Below are positions 38,389 to 46,190 of a stretch of DNA of 64,000 bases, piece after piece. The DNA is from Algihabitans albus. GTDB lineage: Bacteria > Pseudomonadota > Alphaproteobacteria > Kiloniellales > DSM-21159. Location: the NCBI RefSeq assembly GCF_003572205.1, contig NZ_QXNY01000004.1, positions 744,548 to 808,547 on the forward strand, in the 5' to 3' direction. Position 1 is the first letter of the stretch. Each line of letters begins with the position of its first letter. Under the pieces are notes generated by a model. It searched no databases. It was not told the origin of the DNA and worked only from the letters and a program-made list of their open reading frames with translations. The translations under genes were made by a program, and so were the position numbers.

Positions 38389-39222
38389 TCACAGCTGGCC
38401 TCGCATGTTCCAGAGTTCGGGGAACAGTTCGACCTCCAGCATCTTGCGCAGATACTTCACTCCTGAGGTGCCGCCGGTGCCGGGTTTGAATCCGATGATG
38501 CGTTCCACGGTCGTGACGTGGTTGAAGCGCCATCGGCGGAAGTAATCTTCCAGATCCACCAGCTTTTCCGCCAGTTCGTAAAGGGTCCAGAAATCGTGTG
38601 GGGCCCGGTAGACGCGGGTCCAGGCATCCATCACCTGATCGTTTGCGGTATGCGGCCGATCCATCCGGTAGATCGCGGGGTCGAAGCGAGTGTTCAACTG
38701 CTTGGCCAGGCTATCCAGCGCCACGTGATAAAGCGATTTCGTCTCAAGCTCCTGGGCAAGCATATGCCGCAGTTCCGGCCGGTGCTCGTGCACCTTCAGC
38801 ATCGCCCGGTTGCGATTGCCGAGAATGAATTCGATCAACCGATACTGATGCGACTGAAACCCGGACGACGTTCCGAGTTCAGCGCGAAACTCGGTGTACT
38901 CGCTTGGCGTCATCGTTCGCAGCACATCCCAAGCATTGTTCAACTGCTCGAATATGCGGGCCACGCGGGTCAACATTTTGAAGGCCGCGGGGAACTGGCC
39001 TTGAGTGAGCTCCTCCCGTGCGGTTGACAGCTCATGCAATGCCAGGCGCATCCACAGCTCCGACGTTTGATGCTGGATGATGAACAGCATCTCGTCGTGG
39101 GCATCCGATCTTCTGTTCTGCGCCCCTAGGATCGGGTCGAGCGATAGGTAGTCGCTATAGCTCATGCCCTTGGCAGAAGATGTTTTGGCGCCGTCGCCAG
39201 CGGAGTCATAGGCTCTGGTCAC
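38389..39222 (-). CDS. kynA: tryptophan 2,3-dioxygenase
   Basis: This heme enzyme opens the indole ring of tryptophan to N-formylkynurenine. The 277-residue product has the conserved FIIQHQTSELWMRLALHE (residues about 48-65, with the substrate/heme-pocket His and the Arg below it), GFQSHQYRLIEF near residue 122, and the heme-ligand segment FRRWRFNHVTTVERIIG near residue 230. GTG at 39222 overlaps the stop of the GntR gene and has GGAGG 7 bases upstream, so the two are translationally coupled. Confidence 0.96.
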   Translation of the reverse strand: MTRAYDSAGDGAKTSSAKGMSYSDYLSLDPILGAQNRRSDAHDEMLFIIQHQTSELWMRLALHELSTAREELTQGQFPAAFKMLTRVARIFEQLNNAWDVLRTMTPSEYTEFRAELGTSSGFQSHQYRLIEFILGNRNRAMLKVHEHRPELRHMLAQELETKSLYHVALDSLAKQLNTRFDPAIYRMDRPHTANDQVMDAWTRVYRAPHDFWTLYELAEKLVDLEDYFRRWRFNHVTTVERIIGFKPGTGGTSGVKYLRKMLEVELFPELWNMRGQL

Positions 39223-39989
39223 AAGGTGGCCTCCGTCAGGTTTGGGCGCTGCGGGGCGACACCGACCTGATCCGGCAGCAGCGCCACGAGATGTTCGAAG
39301 GCTTGAATCGACAGGTTGGAATGGGCGTTGAAGAGTTCCCGCGCGGCTTGGGCGTCACGCGCCAGCGCCACGTCGTAAAGCGCCTGGTGAGGACCGAGCG
39401 CCATGGCGCTGGAAAAGGCCTGGGCCGCCGGGCCGGCCGTGTCGGGTTCGGTTTCCGAAAGCTCGCGCAGGCCCGCTTGGATGAACCTGTGATAGCGCCC
39501 TAGCTGATCGCCCAGCGCGGTGCGGAAGCGGTGCATCCAGATCGACGACGCAGCGCCGATCAAGGCGCTGTGAAAAGCGGCGTGGTGTTTGGTCCAGACC
39601 TCCAGCTCTTCCGGCGCGTGGAGGACGGATGGGAAGGGCGTTTTCGAAAGGTGATGGAAGCTACCGACAATCTCGGCTTCCCAGGCCTCGTCGCCACTGG
39701 CGACGGCCTCGGCGAAAAGCGCACCTTCGATGATGCTGCGCGTACGCTCCAGGTCAAGCAGGTCCGGAAGTGACAGGGGCGCCACACGGAAGCCCTTGTT
39801 ATGCTCCGGCACCACAAATCTTTCGGCGCTCAGCCGGTTCATGCATTCCCGAAGCGGCGTAAGACCGAGTCCATACCGGTCCGACAGGGTCGGCAGGCGC
39901 AGCGCCGCACCTGGAGGCAGGCGGAGGGTCAGGATATCCTGACGAACCCGCTGATAGAGAGCATCGGATTTCGACTGCGGCGCGGACAT
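39219..39989 (-). CDS. GntR family regulator (FCD type) of the kynurenine operon
   Basis: This 256-residue regulator has an N-terminal winged helix-turn-helix (about residues 10-70; PTLSDRYGLGLTPLRECMNRLSAERFV) and a helical FCD ligand domain with the metal/ligand-type residues in FHSALIGAA. It is first in an operon with tryptophan dioxygenase and kynureninase and most likely controls them in response to tryptophan, kynurenine or anthranilate. A palindrome 18 bases upstream of its start may be its operator. Confidence 0.92.
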   Translation of the reverse strand: MSAPQSKSDALYQRVRQDILTLRLPPGAALRLPTLSDRYGLGLTPLRECMNRLSAERFVVPEHNKGFRVAPLSLPDLLDLERTRSIIEGALFAEAVASGDEAWEAEIVGSFHHLSKTPFPSVLHAPEELEVWTKHHAAFHSALIGAASSIWMHRFRTALGDQLGRYHRFIQAGLRELSETEPDTAGPAAQAFSSAMALGPHQALYDVALARDAQAARELFNAHSNLSIQAFEHLVALLPDQVGVAPQRPNLTEATL

Positions 39990-40006
39990 CGGCGATTTAC
40001 CAAGGT

Positions 40007-40037
40007 TTCATATGCAATCCTCCATATCGCATATGAA
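40007..40037 (-). promoter_or_regulatory. palindromic operator candidate of the gntR-kynA-kynU operon
   Basis: TTCATATGC (40007-40015) and GCATATGAA (40029-40037) form a perfect 9-base inverted repeat with a 13-base spacer. It lies between the formamidase-like gene stop (40053) and the GntR start (39989). The local sequence is AT-rich in a GC-rich genome, as expected for a promoter/operator. Confidence 0.55.
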
Positions 40038-40052
40038 TGGATAAATCATATA

Positions 40053-40874
40053 TTATTTCTCGATAAAGGCCTTGGTGATGGCGCTGTCCACAGCGCGCAG
40101 CCCTTCAATTACGGTGAAGTGGTTATGGAGCCCCTCCACGATACAGTTCGTATCTGCGTCCAAACCCTCCCAGATTTGAGCGATGATCTGCGCCTGCCGG
40201 ATAAACTCGGGCCGCTCCCCGCCGCCGACCCAGGCCGTCAAGCGCCGATTGCCGGCTGGCCGATGCAGAACGGCGCTTTCGGCGGCCGCTTCCGCAAGAT
40301 CCAGATGCAGGGTCTTGTTCATCTCGGTATGCAACAGGGGGCGCAGATCATGAAGCCCGCTGATCGAAAGCGTGTGATCGATCCGCCCCACCAGGTCGCC
40401 TGCCAAGGGTGTGTCCGTACAGATCATCCGTGAGACCAGATGCCCGCCGGCTGAATGCCCCGCCAGTCGGAGCGGGCCCGCAACACGCGCCGCCGCAGCG
40501 GTAACCGCCTTCCCGATCTGCCGGGTCATCTGACTGATCCGGACCTCGGGCGCCAGTGTGTAGCTGGGCAGGCAGACGGCCCAGCCGCATGCCCTCGCGC
40601 CTTCAGCCAGGTCGGTCCAGTAGGATCTGTCGAGGCGCATCCAATAGCCGCCATGCACAAAGACGGCCAGGCCTTTGGGCGTGCTATCGGGCCAGACGAT
40701 ATCGAACCGTTCGCGGGGGTGGTCGCCATAGGGGACGTCCTGCTCGATCCGCAAACCGCTCTCCCGATAGGCGGCGGCCCGTGCTGCCCACTTGCTGGGC
40801 AACTGCGCCGAGCCCGGGACGTGGGCCATGTTGGCGAACGCGTCATCCCAATCGCGGGAAGGGGTCGTATCCAT
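40053..40874 (-). CDS. alpha/beta hydrolase, probable arylformamidase
   Basis: It probably hydrolyses N-formylkynurenine to kynurenine, the step between the two neighbouring enzymes. The 273-residue product has the oxyanion motif VHGGYWMRLDRS near residue 74, typical of AFMID-type formamidases, the nucleophile elbow GHSAGGH near residue 147, and a late His in LHNHFTV. GGAG precedes the ATG at 40874 by 5 bases. It lies upstream of, and in the same direction as, the gntR-kynA-kynU operon. Assignment to formamidase rests on context plus motif. Confidence 0.85.
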   Translation of the reverse strand: MDTTPSRDWDDAFANMAHVPGSAQLPSKWAARAAAYRESGLRIEQDVPYGDHPRERFDIVWPDSTPKGLAVFVHGGYWMRLDRSYWTDLAEGARACGWAVCLPSYTLAPEVRISQMTRQIGKAVTAAAARVAGPLRLAGHSAGGHLVSRMICTDTPLAGDLVGRIDHTLSISGLHDLRPLLHTEMNKTLHLDLAEAAAESAVLHRPAGNRRLTAWVGGGERPEFIRQAQIIAQIWEGLDADTNCIVEGLHNHFTVIEGLRAVDSAITKAFIEK

Positions 40875-41686
40875 GCTTGCTCCGCCTGATAGGCTGGGGG
40901 GCGAGGCCAGGAAGGTGCCACAAGCCGCCGCCTTGGCATAAGAGGCTTGCCCGGCCCGCGGGCCGCGCTTAGCTCTCCGGTGCCGGTGAGGAAAGGGCGA
41001 CGACGCAGCCTTGGCGGTACGCCGACCGGTACGGAAAGGCGATCGGGCAACTCGCCATCGGAGGTTCCCTGCACGGTCTCCGGTGCCAGTACGCAAACGA
41101 TCGTCGTGGGGTCGCCGGCCGCCTGCCATGGATCGGCAGGCCACGGACATGCCTCCAGATCGAATACAATGATACTTCTCATGGGAAACTGTCGCATAGA
41201 TTGCCGAGACTCGATTCCACCCCATAAAGGAGATAGCCTTCCGAGGCCATCGACCGGGTTGCCTAGATGAGACAGAGAGGAGGCTGCCTTGCTGTTTCGG
41301 CTGCCTTGCGGAGTGAGCTCTTGGTTAGGGTGCTGGTGCAAAGGCCGTGCCGTGCGATGTTGTTCTGGGAGGACGATGGGGTGCGAGCGGTACCGAGGGC
41401 TCGTGAAATGGTAGCGGTATAGGGGGACGAAGACCGTAGGCGAACGGTCGCCGCCGCGATGGCGGATCTGGGAGAGGCCCGCGGCATCCGGTGTAAGTCG
41501 CTTGAAAGTCAGACTCTGCAGCTTGACAGCGTTCCTCGCCGTAGCTGCGGGAGAAGCCGCCAGGCTGAAGACGTTCGGCTGGCCGGCAACTCATTGCAAT
41601 CGTGCTTCGCCGTGGCGACTTTCCCGGCCTCGAAGATGCGTTAAATGATCGTGTGCGAATCCAAAGTTGGGACAAGGATGTCTGTT
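40875..41686. other. intergenic region with no recognisable intact gene
   Basis: About 810 bases between the formamidase-like gene and a divergent FadR-type regulator. Frames on both strands have no family I recognise. One minus-strand frame starting at 41180 (MRSIIVFDLEACPWPAD...) and one plus-strand frame starting at 41268 look like possible decayed coding remnants, but neither has a convincing ribosome binding site. It marks a probable seam between two accessory segments. Confidence 0.35.
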
Positions 41687-42454
41687 ATGCCTTTCCGGCC
41701 CATTGAGTCAGAGAGCATTGCCGAGGCCGCCGCCGCGCAAATCCGGGAACTGATTGCGGAAGACGTGCTGCGCCCGGGGGACCGCCTGCCGAGCGAGCGC
41801 GAGCTGTGCGAACACATGAAGGTTTCCCGTACTTCCCTCCGCGAGGCGGTCAAGGCGTTGATTTCCGAAAAACTGCTGGAGTCGCGCAGGGGGGCTGGGC
41901 TTTTCGTTTCGACGCATGTGGGCGCCGACCTCGCGTCCCCGCTACGCAGTCTGATCGAGGCGCAGCCCAGGGCGATCGATGACTACATCGTGTTCCGTCG
42001 GATGTTGGAAGGCGAGTGCGCCGCCGCCGCGGCGACAACGGCGACGAAGATCGAGCGGCTGCGGATTCTCAGACTGCTGCAGCAGCTCGAAGAAGCCGCC
42101 AAGAATCACGATCAAAATACCGAGGCCGCGCTCGATACGGAATTCCACATGGCTATCGTCGAAGCGGCCCGTAACGTTGTCGCTATTCAGGTCACCCGAA
42201 GCTTGCTGGATCTGCTCCGCCGGGGCATCGGCTATAGCCGGGCGCTTATCTTCGACGATGCGGAGGCGCGAGCGAAACTGCTGGATCAGCATCGGGCCAT
42301 CGCGCAGGCGATCGATGCGCGCGACGCCCAGAAGGCCCGCGAGAAAATGCACGTTCATCTCGATTTCGTTCTCAAAATGCTGCAGCAGAAGCGAAAGGAT
42401 GCCGGTGCGCATGCACTGGCCAGCCGTCGTGCGGCTTGGGAAAAAAGAGCGTGA
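41687..42454 (+). CDS. FadR/GntR family regulator with FCD domain
   Basis: This 255-residue repressor-type protein has a GntR winged helix (ESIAEAAAAQIRELIAEDVLRPGDRLPSERELC-like, with VSRTSLREAVKAL as the recognition region) and an FCD domain with conserved ligand/metal residues in DTEFHMAIVEAARN and QHRAIAQAI. AAGGA lies 8 bases before ATG 41687; earlier in-frame ATGs at 41645 and 41678 are alternatives. It reads toward the redox gene cluster and the palindrome at 42659, so it is the likely regulator of that cluster. Confidence 0.9.
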   Translation: MPFRPIESESIAEAAAAQIRELIAEDVLRPGDRLPSERELCEHMKVSRTSLREAVKALISEKLLESRRGAGLFVSTHVGADLASPLRSLIEAQPRAIDDYIVFRRMLEGECAAAAATTATKIERLRILRLLQQLEEAAKNHDQNTEAALDTEFHMAIVEAARNVVAIQVTRSLLDLLRRGIGYSRALIFDDAEARAKLLDQHRAIAQAIDARDAQKAREKMHVHLDFVLKMLQQKRKDAGAHALASRRAAWEKRA

Positions 42455-43315
42455 AGACCAAGTGCGAAGAGGGGGGGCGGATGCTCGCGTCCGCTTGCGC
42501 AGTTGGACTTTGGTGTGCCAGAGGCTGACAGCTGCCTGGCGTGTCTTCGGTGACGTGCAGCCCCTTCATGAACCGCACCTAACCCCTTCTCCGACAGCCT
42601 TTTGAGACGGCTTCCACGGCGGTTCGCCGCGCGATACCAATCCCACGTTCTTAAGAAAATTGGTCATACCACTAGACTGCCTTATTGACAGACCAAAGTT
42701 GTGGTGAGAGGATTTCAATCAGTTAGATGGCGAACGCTTACAAGGCGTCGTCGTGCGGGCAGGTGATTTGAGGGAGGCGTTGATGGTGGGCGAAGATCCC
42801 CACGCGCTTGAGATCGGTCTCGACGTGCACGCAAAGCCGGTCGGGCGGACATCTATCAAGCGAGGACGGCTCCGCTGCGGCTCCCGCGAGCGTCCGATCG
42901 CCCGCTTTCCATCTCTCTCGGCGACGCTTCGTCCACTTCCGGAAAAACACCAGGCGAGACGGAACGGCACTCCGGCAGCTCCGAGCCTAGCGCGGGAAGG
43001 TTCGGGTTTTGCGGGTGGCGGTCGTTTTCCGTCGGCCCGCGATGTGCAGAAAGTGTCGCTCCACAAGCCAAACCGTTCAATCGGCCATTCGCGGACCCAT
43101 CGCGGACGGAAGCGCTTTGCCCCTGCAGGAACGTTCCGCAGCCGGTGGAACGATCTCGATAACTATCCCCATCACGTCTCATTTTGCGCGGAAGCGCTGC
43201 AAGGAGCGGAGCATCCGTTGCTCGCGCTGCGTGGACCCGCCATGCCGTGAAGTGAAGAGTTTCGGCGGCCTCACAAGAGACCGTCTCTGCAAATAATAAA
43301 GGGAGGATCGAAGAT
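42455..43315. other. long leader/intergenic region before the redox gene cluster
   Basis: This 861-base stretch holds the operator-like palindrome near 42659 and a TTGACA hexamer at 42685. No intact gene is recognised. Near 43187-43256 a two-frame reading gives EALQGAEH then RCSRCVDPPC, resembling the N-terminal FeS motif of dihydropyrimidine-dehydrogenase PreT-like proteins with a frameshift, so part may be a decayed gene. A GGGAGGATCGAAGAT leader to ATG 43316 supplies the ribosome binding site for the first redox gene. Confidence 0.4.
42659..42672 (+). promoter_or_regulatory. FadR/PdhR-type operator candidate
   Basis: ATTGGTCATACCAC contains the dyad TGGT-CAT-ACCA (42661-42671). It is close to the ATTGGTNNNACCAAT consensus known for PdhR/LldR-like members of the FadR subfamily, the same subfamily as the regulator encoded just upstream. 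A half site ACCAAT occurs at 42636-42641 and a spaced ACCA/TGGT pair at 42692-42705. TTGACA at 42685-42690 could be a -35 box, but no good -10 follows at 17 bases. Confidence 0.5.
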
Positions 43316-43768
43316 ATGGCGGTTGTGAGGATCAGCGGAGAGGACCGTGATCTCGATGGCCCCGACGACATGACCTTGTTGTGGGCGCTTCGAGATCTGG
43401 CTGGGCTAACCGGGACGAAGTACGGGTGCGGCGTCGGTCTCTGCGGCGCCTGCACGGTGCATGTCGACGGCGTCGCTGCGCGTAGCTGCATGCTGACCGT
43501 CGCGGAGGTTGCGGGCAAGGAAATCACGACGATCGAGGGGCTCTCGCCGACTGGCGATCACCCGGTGCAGGCGGCATGGCGTGAACTCAACGTGCCGCAG
43601 TGCGGTTTCTGCCAAGCCGGCCAGATCATGCAGGCCGCAAGTTTGCTGGCCGCGAATCCAAGCCCGACAGACCAAGAGATCCTTACCGAAATGGAAGGCA
43701 ACGTCTGCCGTTGCGGCTGCTACGAGCGCATTGTCGCCGCCGTCCGTCTTGCCGCTACGGGGAGCTGA
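43316..43768 (+). CDS. [2Fe-2S] small subunit of a molybdenum hydroxylase
   Basis: This 150-residue iron-sulfur subunit of the xanthine-dehydrogenase superfamily (IorA/CoxS type) carries electrons from the molybdenum site. The plant-ferredoxin-like cluster ligands are C38, C43, C46 and C58 (YGCGVGLCGACTVH). The second cluster ligands are C96, C99, C131 and C133 (QCGFCQAGQ and NVCRCGC). It has no signal peptide, so it is probably exported folded together with the TAT-bearing large subunit. It lies 3 bases before that gene. No FAD subunit gene is nearby. Confidence 0.93.
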   Translation: MAVVRISGEDRDLDGPDDMTLLWALRDLAGLTGTKYGCGVGLCGACTVHVDGVAARSCMLTVAEVAGKEITTIEGLSPTGDHPVQAAWRELNVPQCGFCQAGQIMQAASLLAANPSPTDQEILTEMEGNVCRCGCYERIVAAVRLAATGS

Positions 43769-43771
43769 GTC

Positions 43772-46102
43772 ATGCTGCACTATCTCGAGCAAGCCGCCAT
43801 CACGACCTCGACGACATCGCCGGGTGCCAATTGGGAAACGAGACTCGCGAAAGTTTCGCGTCGCGGATTCCTGGCCGGCGGTGCCGCCGCCTTGTCGATT
43901 GCCGCCTTCGCTGGCCCGGCCGAGGCTTTCAAGCGCTATCCCGTCGGCGGCGAGCAGATGCCCCACGGGCTGCGCGACAACCCCCTCGTCTTCGTCACGC
44001 TCTATCCCGATGGCAGCGTCGAGATCGTCGCCCATCGATCGGAGATGGGCCAGGGCGCGCGCACCTCGCTCCCGATGGTGGTCGCCGATGAGATGGGTGC
44101 CGACTGGTCGCGTGTAACCCTGATCCAGGCCGAGGGTAACGAGCCGAAGTACGGTAATCAGGATACCGACGGTTCGCGGTCCATGCGGCATCACCTGCAG
44201 AGTATGAGACAGATCGGAGCGTCGGTCCGGCTCATGCTCGCGAGAGCGGCGGCCGAGCAATGGGGTGTCGAGATCGACAAGGTCGAGGTTGGCGTCCATG
44301 AGGTTTCGAGCGGTGCCAACTTGGCCGGCTTCGGCGAGCTGGCGGCGGCGGCGATGCTGCAGCCGGTCCCGGCCTTCGAGGAGCTGTCCTTCAAGGAGGA
44401 GTCCGAGTTCCGCTACATCGGTAAGGGCAATGTGGAGATCTACGATCTGCACGACATCACCACCGGTAAGGCCATCTACGGCGCCGATGTGAGGCTGCCG
44501 GGCATGAAGTTCGCCGTGATCGCGCGTCCGCCGGTCGTCGGCGGCAAGGTCCGAAGTTTCGACGCGCGTCGGGCATTGGAGCTTCCCGGTGTCGAGCAGG
44601 TGATGGAATTGCCGGGGTCGATCCCGCCGGCCAAGTTCGCCCCGCTCGGGGGCGTTGCAGTCATCGCCAGCAACACCGATGCCGCGATCAAGGGCCGCGA
44701 TGCGCTCGAGATCGAGTGGGACGATGGCCCCCATGGCGGTTACAACTCCGCAGCCTTTCTGGCCGAGATGCGCGAGACCGCCAAGAAACCAGGCGAAATA
44801 CTGCGCGATGAGGGGGACGTCGACGCAGCCTTCGGATCGGCGGCGCGTTCCTTCGCACGGGAGTACTCTCAGGCTCACATGGTGCACGCCGCCATGGAAC
44901 CGCTGGTTTCCGTCGCGAACGTCACCAACAGCGGCGCCGAGCTTTGGGCCCCGGTACAGTCTCCGTCGGCCGCCCGGCAGGACGTTGCGACGGCACTCGG
45001 TATGGACATGTCGGACGTCAGGATGAATGTCACCTTGCTGGGCGGCGGCTTCGGGCGGAAGTCGAAATGTGACGACGTGATCGAGGCCGCGCTGATCAGT
45101 CAGGCGATCGGCTCACCCGTCAAGGTCCAGTGGACTCGGGAAGACGACATTCGTCACAGCTTCAACCACACCACCTCGGTGGAGCGGATCGAGGTCGCGC
45201 TCGATGCCTCGGACAAGATCGTCGCCTGGCGCCATAACTCCGTGGCGCCCTCGATCCTCTCGACCTTCGCACCGGACAGCGGTCATCAGTTCTTCATCGA
45301 GTCCGGCATGGGACACGTCGACATGCCGTTCGAGATCCCGAACGTGCGCTGCGAGAACGGCAAGGCGATGGCGCATACCCGGATCGGTTGGTTCCGCGCG
45401 GTCTCGAACATCCCGCGTGCCTGGGCGATCCAGTCATTTGCCGCCGAACTCGCGGATGAGCTCGGCAAGGATCAGCGCGAGATGCTGCTGGAGTTGATCG
45501 GTGCCGATCGCCAGCTCGACCCGGAAGCTCAAGGTTTCCCCGATGACTACTGGAACTACGGCGAAACCTATTCCGCCTATCCCATCGACACCAAACGCCT
45601 GAAGGGCGTGTTGAACCTCGCGGCCGACAAGGCCGGTTGGGGCGCAGAGATGCTGGCCGGCGAGGGCTGGGGTCTCGCGGTTCATCGCTCCTTCGTCACC
45701 TACGTCGCTTCCGCGGTGCGTGTGAAGATCGAGGAGGGTCGGATCACCGTGCCCGAGGTGCATATGGCCGTCGACTGCGGCTTTGCCGTAAACCCGGAAC
45801 GTATCCGCAGCCAAATGGAAGGTTCCGCGGTGATGGGGATGACGCTCGCGCTCCACAGCGGCGTCACCTACGAGAACGGTGCCGTCGTCCAGTCGAACTT
45901 CAACGACTACCCCATGGTCCGCTCGACCAACTTCCCGAAGAAAGTCCACACCCACATCGTCGAGCATCCCTTCTCCGTGCATGCATCGGGAGTGGGGGAG
46001 CCCGGATTGCCGCCGATCGCACCGGCACTTGCCAACGCGGTCTTCAACGCGACCGGCAAGCGACTGCGCGACCTGCCGATGGGCGATACCGTCGAGACTT
46101 GA
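43772..46102 (+). CDS. molybdopterin-binding large subunit, xanthine dehydrogenase family (TAT exported)
   Basis: This 776-residue catalytic subunit resembles the beta subunit of isoquinoline 1-oxidoreductase and periplasmic aldehyde dehydrogenases. A twin-arginine signal (SRRGFLAGGAAALSIAAFAG) starts near residue 29, so the enzyme acts in the periplasm. A GGGFGRK molybdopterin loop is near residue 426, and the catalytic Glu is E743 in GVGEPGLPP. It hydroxylates an N-heterocycle or oxidises an aldehyde; the substrate is not deducible. The absence of a flavin subunit fits electron transfer to a periplasmic carrier. Confidence 0.92.
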   Translation: MLHYLEQAAITTSTTSPGANWETRLAKVSRRGFLAGGAAALSIAAFAGPAEAFKRYPVGGEQMPHGLRDNPLVFVTLYPDGSVEIVAHRSEMGQGARTSLPMVVADEMGADWSRVTLIQAEGNEPKYGNQDTDGSRSMRHHLQSMRQIGASVRLMLARAAAEQWGVEIDKVEVGVHEVSSGANLAGFGELAAAAMLQPVPAFEELSFKEESEFRYIGKGNVEIYDLHDITTGKAIYGADVRLPGMKFAVIARPPVVGGKVRSFDARRALELPGVEQVMELPGSIPPAKFAPLGGVAVIASNTDAAIKGRDALEIEWDDGPHGGYNSAAFLAEMRETAKKPGEILRDEGDVDAAFGSAARSFAREYSQAHMVHAAMEPLVSVANVTNSGAELWAPVQSPSAARQDVATALGMDMSDVRMNVTLLGGGFGRKSKCDDVIEAALISQAIGSPVKVQWTREDDIRHSFNHTTSVERIEVALDASDKIVAWRHNSVAPSILSTFAPDSGHQFFIESGMGHVDMPFEIPNVRCENGKAMAHTRIGWFRAVSNIPRAWAIQSFAAELADELGKDQREMLLELIGADRQLDPEAQGFPDDYWNYGETYSAYPIDTKRLKGVLNLAADKAGWGAEMLAGEGWGLAVHRSFVTYVASAVRVKIEEGRITVPEVHMAVDCGFAVNPERIRSQMEGSAVMGMTLALHSGVTYENGAVVQSNFNDYPMVRSTNFPKKVHTHIVEHPFSVHASGVGEPGLPPIAPALANAVFNATGKRLRDLPMGDTVET

Positions 46103-46190
46103 TCGGTTTCGTCGCTGACCGGGCGTGCGCGTCCAAAAAAGGAAGAACTCAAGACGTCTCCCAACAAGAAAAATTTGGAGGAAACATCTT

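Noticed and set aside
42753-43250. 165-residue plus-strand frame before the redox cluster
   Set aside because: No recognisable domain, no good start context, and a frameshifted reading of part of it gives a better family resemblance.
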